Positions 30,205 through 39,199 of a stretch of DNA of 64,000 nucleotides are shown piece by piece; the first letter of the stretch is position 1; every line of letters begins with the position of its first letter. Origin of the DNA: Sipunculus nudus (taxonomy: Eukaryota; Annelida; Sipuncula; Golfingiida; Sipunculidae). Below the pieces are notes generated by a model, which did not search any database, had not been told where the DNA came from, and saw only the letters and a program-made list of their open reading frames with translations. A program made the translations under genes and the position numbers. Location: NCBI GenBank assembly GCA_026874595.1, contig CM049313.1, positions 44,234,659 to 44,298,658 on the forward strand, written 5' to 3'.

Positions 30205-33200
30205 ATGGCAACGTCACGACCTTACACGTTAATGGAAAAAACCCAGGCCTACTTCAAAAGATTCAAGAAAAAAGGAGTGGTGGTTCAGGTACTGCCTGAC
30301 TTGGAAAAGCTGAAAAAGAAGAAAACTTATGAAGCGTTGTACAGTATATTTGAACCGCTGTTGGACGAATGGAAAAAAACTTTAACCGAAGAATGTTTCG
30401 CTCAAGTTAACATGATTTCACCAGGTCTACAAAACAAAGCATTCAATACAAAATGGTTGCGCAAAGAAGATTTAACATTAGAATACATCATGACGCAAGT
30501 AGAGAAAACTTTAAACAGCAATGAACATTTTCGCCTTACCCCAGACTTTGAAATGGAATTGAAGACGGTAGAAATACCTGAATCAGTCGGAGGGCCCTGC
30601 AAACAAGTCTGGCAAAAGAACCCACGTACTTATTTGGATCCTGGGAAAATATCTCGTGCATACCAACGGGAAGATTGTTTTATTGCCGCTTTTATATTAA
30701 TGGATTGGAACAATCAAAACAGATTTCCACGCCAGTGGCGCACGCGATCTTTATCGAAAGCCCTGTTGAAAGAATTGGACACAGAAGTTAAAAGAATTAA
30801 GAAAGACGCAAAAATCACCCGTTCTCGAGTGAGCATCAGTGAAATGAAACGGATCAGTGAATTGTTTCCTGACAAGAACATCTTGGTTTTTCATGATGAA
30901 GGGGATCAAGTTTTGTTTCGATCAGCAAACTGGTCGTCAGAGAAACCTACAGTTTTGATTTTGGCTAATGATGGGCATGCATGGGGAATTTTAAAAATCA
31001 AAAATCATTTATCCAAAACAAGTGATTTTTGTATAGTGTGTTTTAAATACATGGGGAAAAAAATGCACCAGTGTGTAGGCGTGTGTAAAATGTGCGGTTT
31101 AGCACCTAAGTGTAAATTCAATGAAGACAAAGACAAATTAATGAAGTGCAGCGATTGCGGGTTTTATGGGTTTTACGGGGAAAACTGTTTTAACAAACAT
31201 AAGAAATCCATCTCAGGGAAATCGAGCACGTGTAAAAAAAGAAAAATCTGTGAAAACTGTGGGCAGATTTTATATGATGCCAAACATCAATGTGGTTTTT
31301 ACAAATGCAATATTTGTCACATGGATGTCGCTGTGGGTACGGCCCATTCGTGTTACATGAAACCTTTGAAATCAAATTACGTGGATTCAAAACTCCCCCG
31401 CCCGTACCTATTTTGGGATACGGAAGCCATGCAATCCCCGCCGAATGAAAAAGGCATATCGGTGCACACGGTCAATGCCATCGTAGCCCATTACGTGTGC
31501 GAATTTTGTTTACAAAAAATTCATATGGAAGACGTTCTCCGCGCGGACTCACAAAATTGTAAATGCGGGCGATTTCAGTTTAAAGATGTAAATTCGTTTT
31601 TTGATTGGATGTTCCACGATATGCGATATTGGTCAGAGAGAACCACTATATGTTTTGCTCATAACTTCGGTGGGTACGACGGCGGTTTCCTGCAACAGTA
31701 TCTGATTTCAAAAGGATGGGCGGCCGATTACATCATTGCCCGCGGGTTACGGGTCATCACTATGAGAGCGAAATGGGTAGACTTTAAAGATTCGTTGAAT
31801 TTGATCCCCATCGCATTAGCGAAATTCCCTAAAGCGTTCGGTTTAACTGAATTGAAGAAAGGGTATTTTCCGTACATGTTCAACACCATGGAAAATGATG
31901 ATTATGAAGGCCCGATGCCTGAGAAAAGATTTTTCAAACAAAACGGGAACGCGGAATTCGATCAGTGGTATGAAGACAAAGTCAAATCAGGTTATATTTG
32001 GAACCATCAGCAAGAATTGTTTGAGTATTGTAACAGCGATGTAGAATTATTAAAACAAGGGTGTTTGAAATTTCGGGAAACGTACCATTTGAAAACGGGG
32101 TTTGATATATTCTTGCACTCTTCCACTCTTCCTGCGGCTTGCATGTATGATTACCGGTTAAATTATTTAAAGCCCAATCAAATCGCCATGATCCCGCCTT
32201 TGATTTCACGCACTCATGTATCCGAGAAAGCGAACCAATGGTTGGATGAATTACAAGTGAACACGCCGTACAAAATTCACCGCGGTGAAGACAATTGGAA
32301 CGCGAAAGAATGTCAGATTCAATTATGTGACGGGAAATACGTAACCGTGGATGGGTACTGCCCTGAAACCTTCACCGTGTATGAATTTAACGGGTGTATT
32401 TGGCACGGATGCCCTGTATGCACGGATCCTGAAGGTACGGTGCCGAATTCCAACTTGGTCAATTACCAAGCGCACGCTCACCAAATGAAAAAAGAATCGA
32501 AATTGCGTATGACCGGTTATTCAGTGGTATCCATTTGGGAACACACGTACGTCCCCCGGAAATCTATCGAGGTAAAAAAACATTTACAACCGCGAGACGC
32601 TTTTTTCGGAGGGAGGACCAATGCAACGTGTTTGTACAAGAAAATCACTAACGCGGATGAAAGGATCGATTATTATGACGTGACATCCTTGTACCCGTAT
32701 GTACAAAAAAACAACAAGTACCCTGTGGGTGAACCGAAAGTGGTGATGAAACCTACATTAGAAAGATTGAACCAATCCCCGGGTGGAATTTTTTGTGGTA
32801 AATTTCTACCTCCCAAGAATTTGTTCAATCCGGTATTGCCGTACCGTGCGTGCAATAAATTGATGTTTCCCCTATGCGCGAAATGTGCGGAAACGTGTAA
32901 CCAAAGGGAAAAATGCCAGCATAAAGAAAGCGAGCGTGTTTTGGTAGGGTCTTGGTGCATTCCCGAAGTCAAAACAGCTTTGGAGAAAGGATATGAATTA
33001 ATAGAGGGGTATGAAATGTGGGAATGGGAAAATTGGGAATTCATTTTCGGCCCATACATCGAGAAATGGTATGTGGAGAAAACCCAGGCTTCAGGTTGGC
33101 CTACAGACGACCCGATGGAACGTACAGAGTATGTGAAATTGTTGAAAGAGAAACAAGGCATTACCATTGATCCTGATAAAGTCGCCCATAACCCAGCATT

Positions 33201-33945
33201 ACGGTTTGTTGCCAAACAAGCCTTGAACACCTTGTGGGGAAAGTTTGGTCAAAAAGACGGGCAAGTTAAAAAAGTGCAAGTGACCGATTACGATGAATTG
33301 ATCAACATATTAGATGATCCGACAGCAGATGTATTGGACATTGTGAATCTGGGCGAACACGTTGTGCAAGTAGAATGGAAGAAAACCGAAGACGACTACG
33401 ATTTGGGCCGTACCAACAATGTGGTGATAGCTGCTTTTACGACCTGTTATGGTCGAATGGAACTGTACAAAATTTTAGATTTTTTGCAGGAAAGGGTATT
33501 GTATTTCGACACTGATTCCGTGATATTTTATTCAGGGCCCAACGACCTACCGTTACCGACGGGGCCGTTGATGGGGGATTTAACAGATGAGTTGGATGGT
33601 GGGAAGATTGTAGAATTTGTGAGTGGGGGACCCAAGAATTATGGGTATTTGGGGGTAGACAGAAACGGGAAGAAAATGGCGTGTCAGAAAGCCCGAGGGT
33701 TTCAAATTGAAGGGAAGGTGGATTTTTATGATTTAAAGAATATGGTTGATGCTTTATTGAAGGGTGAGGTACAGACCCCAATGAATGTCCCTATTGAATT
33801 CCATGTGTTACGGGATAAGCAAGGCAATGTGAAATCCATGCAATTGGATAAAATGTATACAGCTGTATATGACAAACGCCGGTTTTGGCGTGAAGGCGAT
33901 GGTCTTGATATGTACACTACATTTCCTTATGGTTTTTCAAAATAA
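30205..33945 (+). CDS. polB: Protein-primed family B DNA polymerase with OTU-like N-terminal region
   Basis: This 1246-aa enzyme would copy the linear element DNA from a protein primer. Exonuclease motifs are seen: Exo I with D405/E407, Exo II around N487 (HNFGGYD), Exo III with Y608/D612. Polymerase motifs follow: A (DVTSLYP, D825), B (KQALNTLWGKFG, K1004) and C (FDTDS, D1102/D1104), so all catalytic residues are present. Between the exonuclease and motif A is the GCIWHGCP segment common in the Polinton group. A Cys-rich zinc-binding region (about residues 270-390) precedes the exonuclease. The N-terminal region has a Cys (DCFIAA, C158) and a His (DGHAWG, H258) placed like an OTU-type cysteine protease; that part is tentative. 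The frame is open from 30091, but the TATA box makes 30205 the likely start. The TAA lies within an AATAAA signal. Confidence 0.95.
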   Translation: MATSRPYTLMEKTQAYFKRFKKKGVVVQVLPDLEKLKKKKTYEALYSIFEPLLDEWKKTLTEECFAQVNMISPGLQNKAFNTKWLRKEDLTLEYIMTQVEKTLNSNEHFRLTPDFEMELKTVEIPESVGGPCKQVWQKNPRTYLDPGKISRAYQREDCFIAAFILMDWNNQNRFPRQWRTRSLSKALLKELDTEVKRIKKDAKITRSRVSISEMKRISELFPDKNILVFHDEGDQVLFRSANWSSEKPTVLILANDGHAWGILKIKNHLSKTSDFCIVCFKYMGKKMHQCVGVCKMCGLAPKCKFNEDKDKLMKCSDCGFYGFYGENCFNKHKKSISGKSSTCKKRKICENCGQILYDAKHQCGFYKCNICHMDVAVGTAHSCYMKPLKSNYVDSKLPRPYLFWDTEAMQSPPNEKGISVHTVNAIVAHYVCEFCLQKIHMEDVLRADSQNCKCGRFQFKDVNSFFDWMFHDMRYWSERTTICFAHNFGGYDGGFLQQYLISKGWAADYIIARGLRVITMRAKWVDFKDSLNLIPIALAKFPKAFGLTELKKGYFPYMFNTMENDDYEGPMPEKRFFKQNGNAEFDQWYEDKVKSGYIWNHQQELFEYCNSDVELLKQGCLKFRETYHLKTGFDIFLHSSTLPAACMYDYRLNYLKPNQIAMIPPLISRTHVSEKANQWLDELQVNTPYKIHRGEDNWNAKECQIQLCDGKYVTVDGYCPETFTVYEFNGCIWHGCPVCTDPEGTVPNSNLVNYQAHAHQMKKESKLRMTGYSVVSIWEHTYVPRKSIEVKKHLQPRDAFFGGRTNATCLYKKITNADERIDYYDVTSLYPYVQKNNKYPVGEPKVVMKPTLERLNQSPGGIFCGKFLPPKNLFNPVLPYRACNKLMFPLCAKCAETCNQREKCQHKESERVLVGSWCIPEVKTALEKGYELIEGYEMWEWENWEFIFGPYIEKWYVEKTQASGWPTDDPMERTEYVKLLKEKQGITIDPDKVAHNPALRFVAKQALNTLWGKFGQKDGQVKKVQVTDYDELINILDDPTADVLDIVNLGEHVVQVEWKKTEDDYDLGRTNNVVIAAFTTCYGRMELYKILDFLQERVLYFDTDSVIFYSGPNDLPLPTGPLMGDLTDELDGGKIVEFVSGGPKNYGYLGVDRNGKKMACQKARGFQIEGKVDFYDLKNMVDALLKGEVQTPMNVPIEFHVLRDKQGNVKSMQLDKMYTAVYDKRRFWREGDGLDMYTTFPYGFSK

Positions 33946-33946
33946 A
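33941..33946 (+). terminator. Polyadenylation signal overlapping the polymerase stop codon
   Basis: AATAAA contains the TAA stop (33943-33945) of the polymerase gene. Confidence 0.6.
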
Positions 33947-33955
33947 GTTTGTGTG

Positions 33956-33963
33956 TATAAATA
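33956..33963 (+). promoter_or_regulatory. TATA box of the packaging ATPase gene
   Basis: TATAAATA, 30 bp before the ATG at 33993, only 10 bp past the polymerase stop. Confidence 0.7.
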
Positions 33964-33992
33964 TCTGTGTGGTCATTGTTTTTTTTCAAAAG

Positions 33993-34613
33993 ATGTGGTA
34001 CAAATTCCATCATCCGTTTACCATGTTGATCGCCGGACCAACCTCGTCCGGGAAAACAGTGTGGGTGTGCAAGTTGATCAAACATATGACTGAAATGATT
34101 GATCCGGTACCTGAACGAGTGCTGTGGTGTTATGCCGAACCTCAAGCCATTTATACCGAGTTAAAACAAATGTTAAAAGATAAAATATTTTTTCAAGAAG
34201 GGTTACCTCCGAGAAATATAAAAGCCGGAACGTTATTAGTCATCGACGATTTGATGCGAGAAAGCGGTGTAGAAACAGCAAAAATATTTGAAAAAGGAAG
34301 CCATCACAGAAACATATCTATTATCTTTATCGCTCAAAATTTATTTCATCAGAAAAAAGAACAACGGGACATTTCGTTAAATTCGCATTACATGGTGTTA
34401 ATGAAAAATCCACGGGACCGTTTACAATTTGAATCGTTAGCCCGTCAAGTTTACCCCACCAAAGCAAAAGAATTACGTCACATTTATGAAGATGCTACAA
34501 AAGAACCGCACGGGTATTTGTTGTTAGATTTTACGCAGAGGTGCCCGGATGAATACCGGTTAAGAACAAAAATATTCCCTGACGAAGAACATATTTATTA
34601 TCAACCAGAATGA
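33993..34613 (+). CDS. FtsK/HerA-type genome-packaging ATPase (A32-like)
   Basis: This 206-aa P-loop ATPase would pump element DNA into the capsid. The Walker A loop is GPTSSGKT (from about residue 14) and Walker B is LLVIDDL (about residue 80). A polar sensor stretch (IFIAQNLFH) follows, as in the HerA/FtsK superfamily and A32-like ATPases of Polintons and large DNA viruses. An open extension to 33951 would start inside the TATA box, so ATG 33993 is preferred. The stop overlaps the next start as ATGA (34610-34613), suggesting coupled translation. Confidence 0.93.
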   Translation: MWYKFHHPFTMLIAGPTSSGKTVWVCKLIKHMTEMIDPVPERVLWCYAEPQAIYTELKQMLKDKIFFQEGLPPRNIKAGTLLVIDDLMRESGVETAKIFEKGSHHRNISIIFIAQNLFHQKKEQRDISLNSHYMVLMKNPRDRLQFESLARQVYPTKAKELRHIYEDATKEPHGYLLLDFTQRCPDEYRLRTKIFPDEEHIYYQPE

Positions 34614-37144
34614 TTCCGTTTGCGGTACATATTGCCGGGGTGACGGTGGTAGCGGTGATAGAACTTTTAATTGAGTTGGCCGTGCAAGCCATCGAATGGG
34701 GTGTGGAAGAATTATTCAGATACATCCAATGGAAAAGGGCTGGTATGCCATCATCAGATGCCAGTCAGAAAAAAGGATGGTTACAAATCGAAGGCAACTA
34801 CCGTGTGTTTTGGCCCCCTCCGGATTCTTACGTTTTCAGTTTACACGACATTTATGTGAAACAGAAAACAAATAAAAAAGGATATTTAAAAACGAGGTTA
34901 GCTTTTGTCAAACAAAAAGATAAAACATTTAAAATCCGTTTAGTGAAAGTGCGAAAATCACAATTGGAAGGCCGTATGCAGACCAGCAATGATGCGGGGA
35001 GACCGATTATTTTAGATGCGGATACATCTCAGAAAGTGATTGATTGGTTTAATGAGTCTAAAATTGTTGACCGATGGATTGTCGTCAATACTTTAATGTT
35101 GGTCTACCTTCAATTTCCTTGGCATTTATGGTATTCAGCATTAATCAATCAACCTTTAGAAGCAAGGTACGTCCCATCATTAACCGAAAAATGGGGAAAT
35201 AAAGATCCACGGTACCAAACATATTATGACCGTTACAATTCAAACGGGAAACATTACTGGGCCTACCATAAACGTATCAACGGGAAAACTTATATGCGCG
35301 TGGATATCCCGTTACCCATTGAAGAATTAAATGTTAAAGGGTATATCACCGAAGGCAAACGTGTCCCGTGTTTAACGAGAGACCCGACCTCTAGAAAATA
35401 TCTAGATATAGGGAAATCGGAATGGTACCATCAATTTTTTATTGACATGGAAAAAGGTAAAAAATATCGGGAAGAATTTATGAATGAATTAACAGAAAAA
35501 GAAATGTTAGGAAAATCTCCGTTCAGTGGAAATAAAAATTTAGAAGATTTTGGAATCCGACCTGTGCCGGGCTTGAGTTCACCGACTAACCGTACTAAAA
35601 TAACAAAATATGGTTGGGCTCATAAAGACGATGGGATTTGGATAGAAGAACCGTTTATCAATATATATTTACCTCAATATTATAATATTCACACCAGATA
35701 TTATAAGAAAAAAACGGTGATGATGAAAGTGATTAATAAAGTGCGATTAGCCATACAAAATGAAATGTTTCAATTGTGGCGTCCGGTATGGTGGAAAATC
35801 AACGGTCCTGACGCCCCTGGGTTTGAAAACGAAATGGAAGGAGACCCGTTTTGGGGTGTATCGTTTGATCAGTACGGGACCTTATTTGAATTACCCATAC
35901 CCCATTTTTACCATCCTCCTCATTTACGTCAAGAATTATTAGAAATCCGTGAAAGTTTTCATATGGACGCAAAACTGTTATCCATGCCAGCTTTTCATAA
36001 AACCCGCCCAGAATCGCGGACGTATAAAGCGTATAAACAACTACAACCGTATCAAAATTGGACTTGGTACTTATTACATGCGGAGTATGGTATTTCTGAA
36101 CAAATTAAACGAAACACACAATTAGATTATCACGGGTTAAAAATGTATTATAACATTTTAAGAGAACGCGGGCAGGAAGTAGAAAATTTACCGGATATGC
36201 CGGGAAAAATACCTATGAAGATTCATTGGCTATTAGAATACATTTTAACGGACGAAACCGTGGATTTGGATACGTCGTATTCCCCGTGGTACAAATTATT
36301 TAACGAAGATCAAGTCCGAAAATATCGCAGTAAATATTTAAAAGTAAGAAAATATGATTTAGTTTTAAAATTATTTTATGAACGGGATAAAATCGGAGTG
36401 GCTGATAAAGCCGTGTTGGGAGAAATTATGGGATTAGCCCGACCGTTTATCGGTGCACCCACGTGGGATCCGATGAATCCGTTACCAGAAATTCCTGAAT
36501 TATACCCTTCTTGGAAAAAAATGGAAACGATGAAACGACAATTATGGTTAAACGAAACAGAACTGGATTTAGCAAAAGAATGTTTAATTCAAGTGACTCA
36601 TTTTTTTCGTACATATTCTTATTTCGATACTCGCGAAGACGACCATAATCCCGCGCGCCGACCTTGGGCGAAACTGTATAAGAGGGTAAACCGTTGGTTG
36701 AAAGAATTATGGCAGTTTGAAACAGAAGTGTATTTCGTGCATGGCTTTCCACAACCAGGGTTTTGGCGTCATCCAGCTCCCGAAAAAGATTACGGGAAAG
36801 GACAAGATGTAGGATATTGGAAAAAAGAACAAGAAAAAATAAAGAAAGAAATTAAGAAAAAAGAGATTCTAATAACACACGAACAGAAAAAGAGAATCCC
36901 GTCCACTTGGGATTGGACAACATTAAAGAAAAATTTTTCGGCGTATCACGAGAATAAAGAACGTGTGCGCGCGTTAGATTTAATAAGAAAAAAACAACAA
37001 GTTAACAGTAAAGTGGAAGACAGTCCTGAAAAGAAACGGGCTCGAATAGAATACCGTGAAAAAATGAGAGCTTGGTATTCGGTAGGAAAATCAGAACCAA
37101 ATAAACCGGTTGACACGGGGAAAGGAAGGACGGTAGGAGTATAA
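34610..37144 (+). CDS. Unrecognised 844-aa protein with N-terminal hydrophobic helix
   Basis: The start overlaps the ATPase stop (ATGA) and the TAA stop lies inside the next TATA box. Residues about 4-27 are strongly hydrophobic (AVHIAGVTVVAVIELLIELA) and may insert in a membrane or pack in the virion. The rest is long, rich in Trp, Tyr and Lys, without repeats, and becomes highly charged near the C-terminus (about 715-844). I recognise no domain. Its size, expression with the packaging gene and place upstream of the structural genes suggest a large virion or assembly protein; this is inference from context only. Confidence 0.85.
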   Translation: MIPFAVHIAGVTVVAVIELLIELAVQAIEWGVEELFRYIQWKRAGMPSSDASQKKGWLQIEGNYRVFWPPPDSYVFSLHDIYVKQKTNKKGYLKTRLAFVKQKDKTFKIRLVKVRKSQLEGRMQTSNDAGRPIILDADTSQKVIDWFNESKIVDRWIVVNTLMLVYLQFPWHLWYSALINQPLEARYVPSLTEKWGNKDPRYQTYYDRYNSNGKHYWAYHKRINGKTYMRVDIPLPIEELNVKGYITEGKRVPCLTRDPTSRKYLDIGKSEWYHQFFIDMEKGKKYREEFMNELTEKEMLGKSPFSGNKNLEDFGIRPVPGLSSPTNRTKITKYGWAHKDDGIWIEEPFINIYLPQYYNIHTRYYKKKTVMMKVINKVRLAIQNEMFQLWRPVWWKINGPDAPGFENEMEGDPFWGVSFDQYGTLFELPIPHFYHPPHLRQELLEIRESFHMDAKLLSMPAFHKTRPESRTYKAYKQLQPYQNWTWYLLHAEYGISEQIKRNTQLDYHGLKMYYNILRERGQEVENLPDMPGKIPMKIHWLLEYILTDETVDLDTSYSPWYKLFNEDQVRKYRSKYLKVRKYDLVLKLFYERDKIGVADKAVLGEIMGLARPFIGAPTWDPMNPLPEIPELYPSWKKMETMKRQLWLNETELDLAKECLIQVTHFFRTYSYFDTREDDHNPARRPWAKLYKRVNRWLKELWQFETEVYFVHGFPQPGFWRHPAPEKDYGKGQDVGYWKKEQEKIKKEIKKKEILITHEQKKRIPSTWDWTTLKKNFSAYHENKERVRALDLIRKKQQVNSKVEDSPEKKRARIEYREKMRAWYSVGKSEPNKPVDTGKGRTVGV

Positions 37145-37147
37145 AAG
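37140..37147 (+). promoter_or_regulatory. TATA box containing the preceding stop codon
   Basis: TATAAAAG holds the TAA (37142-37144) of the 844-aa gene and is 31 bp before the ATG at 37178. Confidence 0.75.
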
Positions 37148-37177
37148 AAAGTTATTTAACCGGGATCATACAGAAAA

Positions 37178-39199
37178 ATGGCACGTTTTAGCGTGTTAAA
37201 ACCACGAGGTATTTCATCGGTAGGAAGATCTGCTTCAGGATTTTCAAAAGTTGGAATAAGTGGAGCAGCGGGGAAACGTGTATTTCAAAGAGCGGGTCCG
37301 AGCAGCGGTTTAACGCAAGCCGCCAAATTAAGAAGACCTAATTTTAAACCGAATCGTATTCATCCCGCCCGCCCGCCACCCCGTGCCACCGTTGGACAAC
37401 CACCCGCCCGGGGCGGTGGACCAGCGCCCGCCCGTCCACCGGGACCTGTACGTCCACCAGCCCAGCCGCGCCCGCCAGGTGTTCCGCCCCGAGCGGGTCC
37501 GCAATCCCGGGCGCCGCCTGTCCGGGGCAGACCGCTGCCTGTCCGGGGACCACCGCCGCCCCATCGTCCGCCTGGTAGCGGTCCCCCGAGGAGAAGACTT
37601 CTAGTTCGTCCTCACGCACGGCCGGCGCCCAGTAGGATTGTTCCTAGAAAACCTCCGATACAACGGGGTCCTCCATTTGCCCAAATGAGACGTCCTCCAT
37701 TAAAAAGAAAAGCCCCAATAATATCACAACATCCTAAACCGAAACGGCAAAAAACTATGGCTTCTGTTAAAAGTAAAAGAGGAGTCAGATCAACCCGCGC
37801 CCGTCCTCAACCTCCTAAAGGAAAACGGCCGAGAACACAACAAAAACAACCTAAAAAGACTAAAAAAACATCAAAAAAGGAAGACATCCAGAAAAAACAA
37901 CAACAAATGGAAGAACTTAAGAACAAACGAGAAGAAGCAAAGAAAAAACAACAAATAAGAGAAGAAAAGAAGAAAAAAGAAGCGAAAAAAGACGAACAAA
38001 AGAAAAAAGAAGAGAAGACAGACGAAAAAAAGAGAAAAGACAATGAAGAAAACAAGAAAAATGACAAAAAAAAGAAAAAAAATGAAGAAAAAAAGAAAAA
38101 AGACGAAGAAGAAAAAAAGAAAAAAGAAGAAGAAGAAAAAAAGAAAAAAGAAGACGATGAGAAAATGAAAAAAGAAGAAGAAAAGAAAAAAAAGAAGAAA
38201 AAATATAAAAAATGGGTACAAAGATTAGCAGGAGCTGCTGTATTTGCTGGATCAACATATTTGATGACACAAGGAAAAATGAATTTGAATGATCATCAAA
38301 ATAAACAAGGTGCTAATGAGCAAATGAATTCTGCAGCAAATGGAACTGGTGCTATGTTATCCCAAGGAGTGGTTCCTATTGGTGGAAACCAATACACTGT
38401 CCCTGCAGAATCCCGTGAAAATTTTTCACAAATGGCAGAAGGATACAATAAAATGGCAGAAACATTAGAAAAATCAGATGCCGCAGGTAAATTTCCAGCG
38501 CAGGAAAAAAAGATTGAAAAATTACAAGAAAAAGTAAATGATTATTTAGAAAATAAAAATATAAAAGAAGGAAAAGAAGAATTACAAAAATTAAAAAATG
38601 CTTTGGATAAAGTGCAAGACAGTATTGACAGTAAAGCTAAAAAAGTTCAAAGCGGAATAAAAAAAGTTAAAAAATTAGGATATAAAGCAGCAGCGAAAAA
38701 GACTTTGAAAAAAGTGGTACAAAGTAAAGAAGGACAAGTCATATTAAAGGGTGTCCAAAACGAAGCTTTAAAAAGTATGGGAATTGAAGGAATTGAACAA
38801 ATGGCACCGGATATTTTAGGAAATGCCGCTACAAGTTTCGGTGTGGATAAAGAAGTTGGGGAAATGGCAGGTAATATGTTAAATAATATTATTTCTCAAC
38901 AATTGCAAAGGCAAACGAAATTTTATAAAAAAACAGAACAACCACGGGTAAAAGATGTGGCGAGTGGTTTAGGGATGAATGAAAACACCACACGATCTAT
39001 AGCTAAAGCGTACGGGCAAGGAGTAGAGCAAGCGATAGCTATGGCTCCTAAAACCACTTATACATTAGGAAAAGTCGCTAAACGGATTGGTTCAAAAGCG
39101 GCTCGAAAACGTCCTATAGGAACAGGAACGACATCCGACATGTTGAAGATATATAATGAAGGGCAATCGACTTTAAGTCGTATTTCAAAAGCGAAATGA
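37178..39199 (+). CDS. 673-aa virion-type protein: Pro/Arg-rich, Lys/Glu-rich, hydrophobic and coiled-coil parts
   Basis: Residues about 1-200 are rich in Pro and Arg; about 228-344 form an almost pure Lys/Glu tract typical of a long single alpha helix. At about 347-363 is a hydrophobic segment (AGAAVFAGSTYLM), then coiled-coil-like sequence (about 400-510) and a folded-looking C-terminal domain. No family is recognised. Basic and amphipathic features recall internal DNA-binding or membrane-active virion proteins such as adenovirus VI/VII-type proteins, by analogy only. The coding DNA of the Pro/Arg part is strikingly GC-rich next to an A-rich Lys/Glu tract. The stop overlaps the next start (ATGA, 39196-39199). 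Confidence 0.85.
   Translation: MARFSVLKPRGISSVGRSASGFSKVGISGAAGKRVFQRAGPSSGLTQAAKLRRPNFKPNRIHPARPPPRATVGQPPARGGGPAPARPPGPVRPPAQPRPPGVPPRAGPQSRAPPVRGRPLPVRGPPPPHRPPGSGPPRRRLLVRPHARPAPSRIVPRKPPIQRGPPFAQMRRPPLKRKAPIISQHPKPKRQKTMASVKSKRGVRSTRARPQPPKGKRPRTQQKQPKKTKKTSKKEDIQKKQQQMEELKNKREEAKKKQQIREEKKKKEAKKDEQKKKEEKTDEKKRKDNEENKKNDKKKKKNEEKKKKDEEEKKKKEEEEKKKKEDDEKMKKEEEKKKKKKKYKKWVQRLAGAAVFAGSTYLMTQGKMNLNDHQNKQGANEQMNSAANGTGAMLSQGVVPIGGNQYTVPAESRENFSQMAEGYNKMAETLEKSDAAGKFPAQEKKIEKLQEKVNDYLENKNIKEGKEELQKLKNALDKVQDSIDSKAKKVQSGIKKVKKLGYKAAAKKTLKKVVQSKEGQVILKGVQNEALKSMGIEGIEQMAPDILGNAATSFGVDKEVGEMAGNMLNNIISQQLQRQTKFYKKTEQPRVKDVASGLGMNENTTRSIAKAYGQGVEQAIAMAPKTTYTLGKVAKRIGSKAARKRPIGTGTTSDMLKIYNEGQSTLSRISKAK

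Noticed and set aside
32673-33781. Minus-strand open frames of 185 and 114 codons inside the polymerase gene
   Set aside because: The plus frame has all polymerase motifs; these have no promoter, domain or start context.
37328-38270. Several long minus-strand open frames (Phe/Ser-rich or Arg/Gly-rich) opposite the 673-aa gene
   Set aside because: They are shadows of the Lys/Glu and Pro/Arg tracts read backwards and are almost pure low-complexity.
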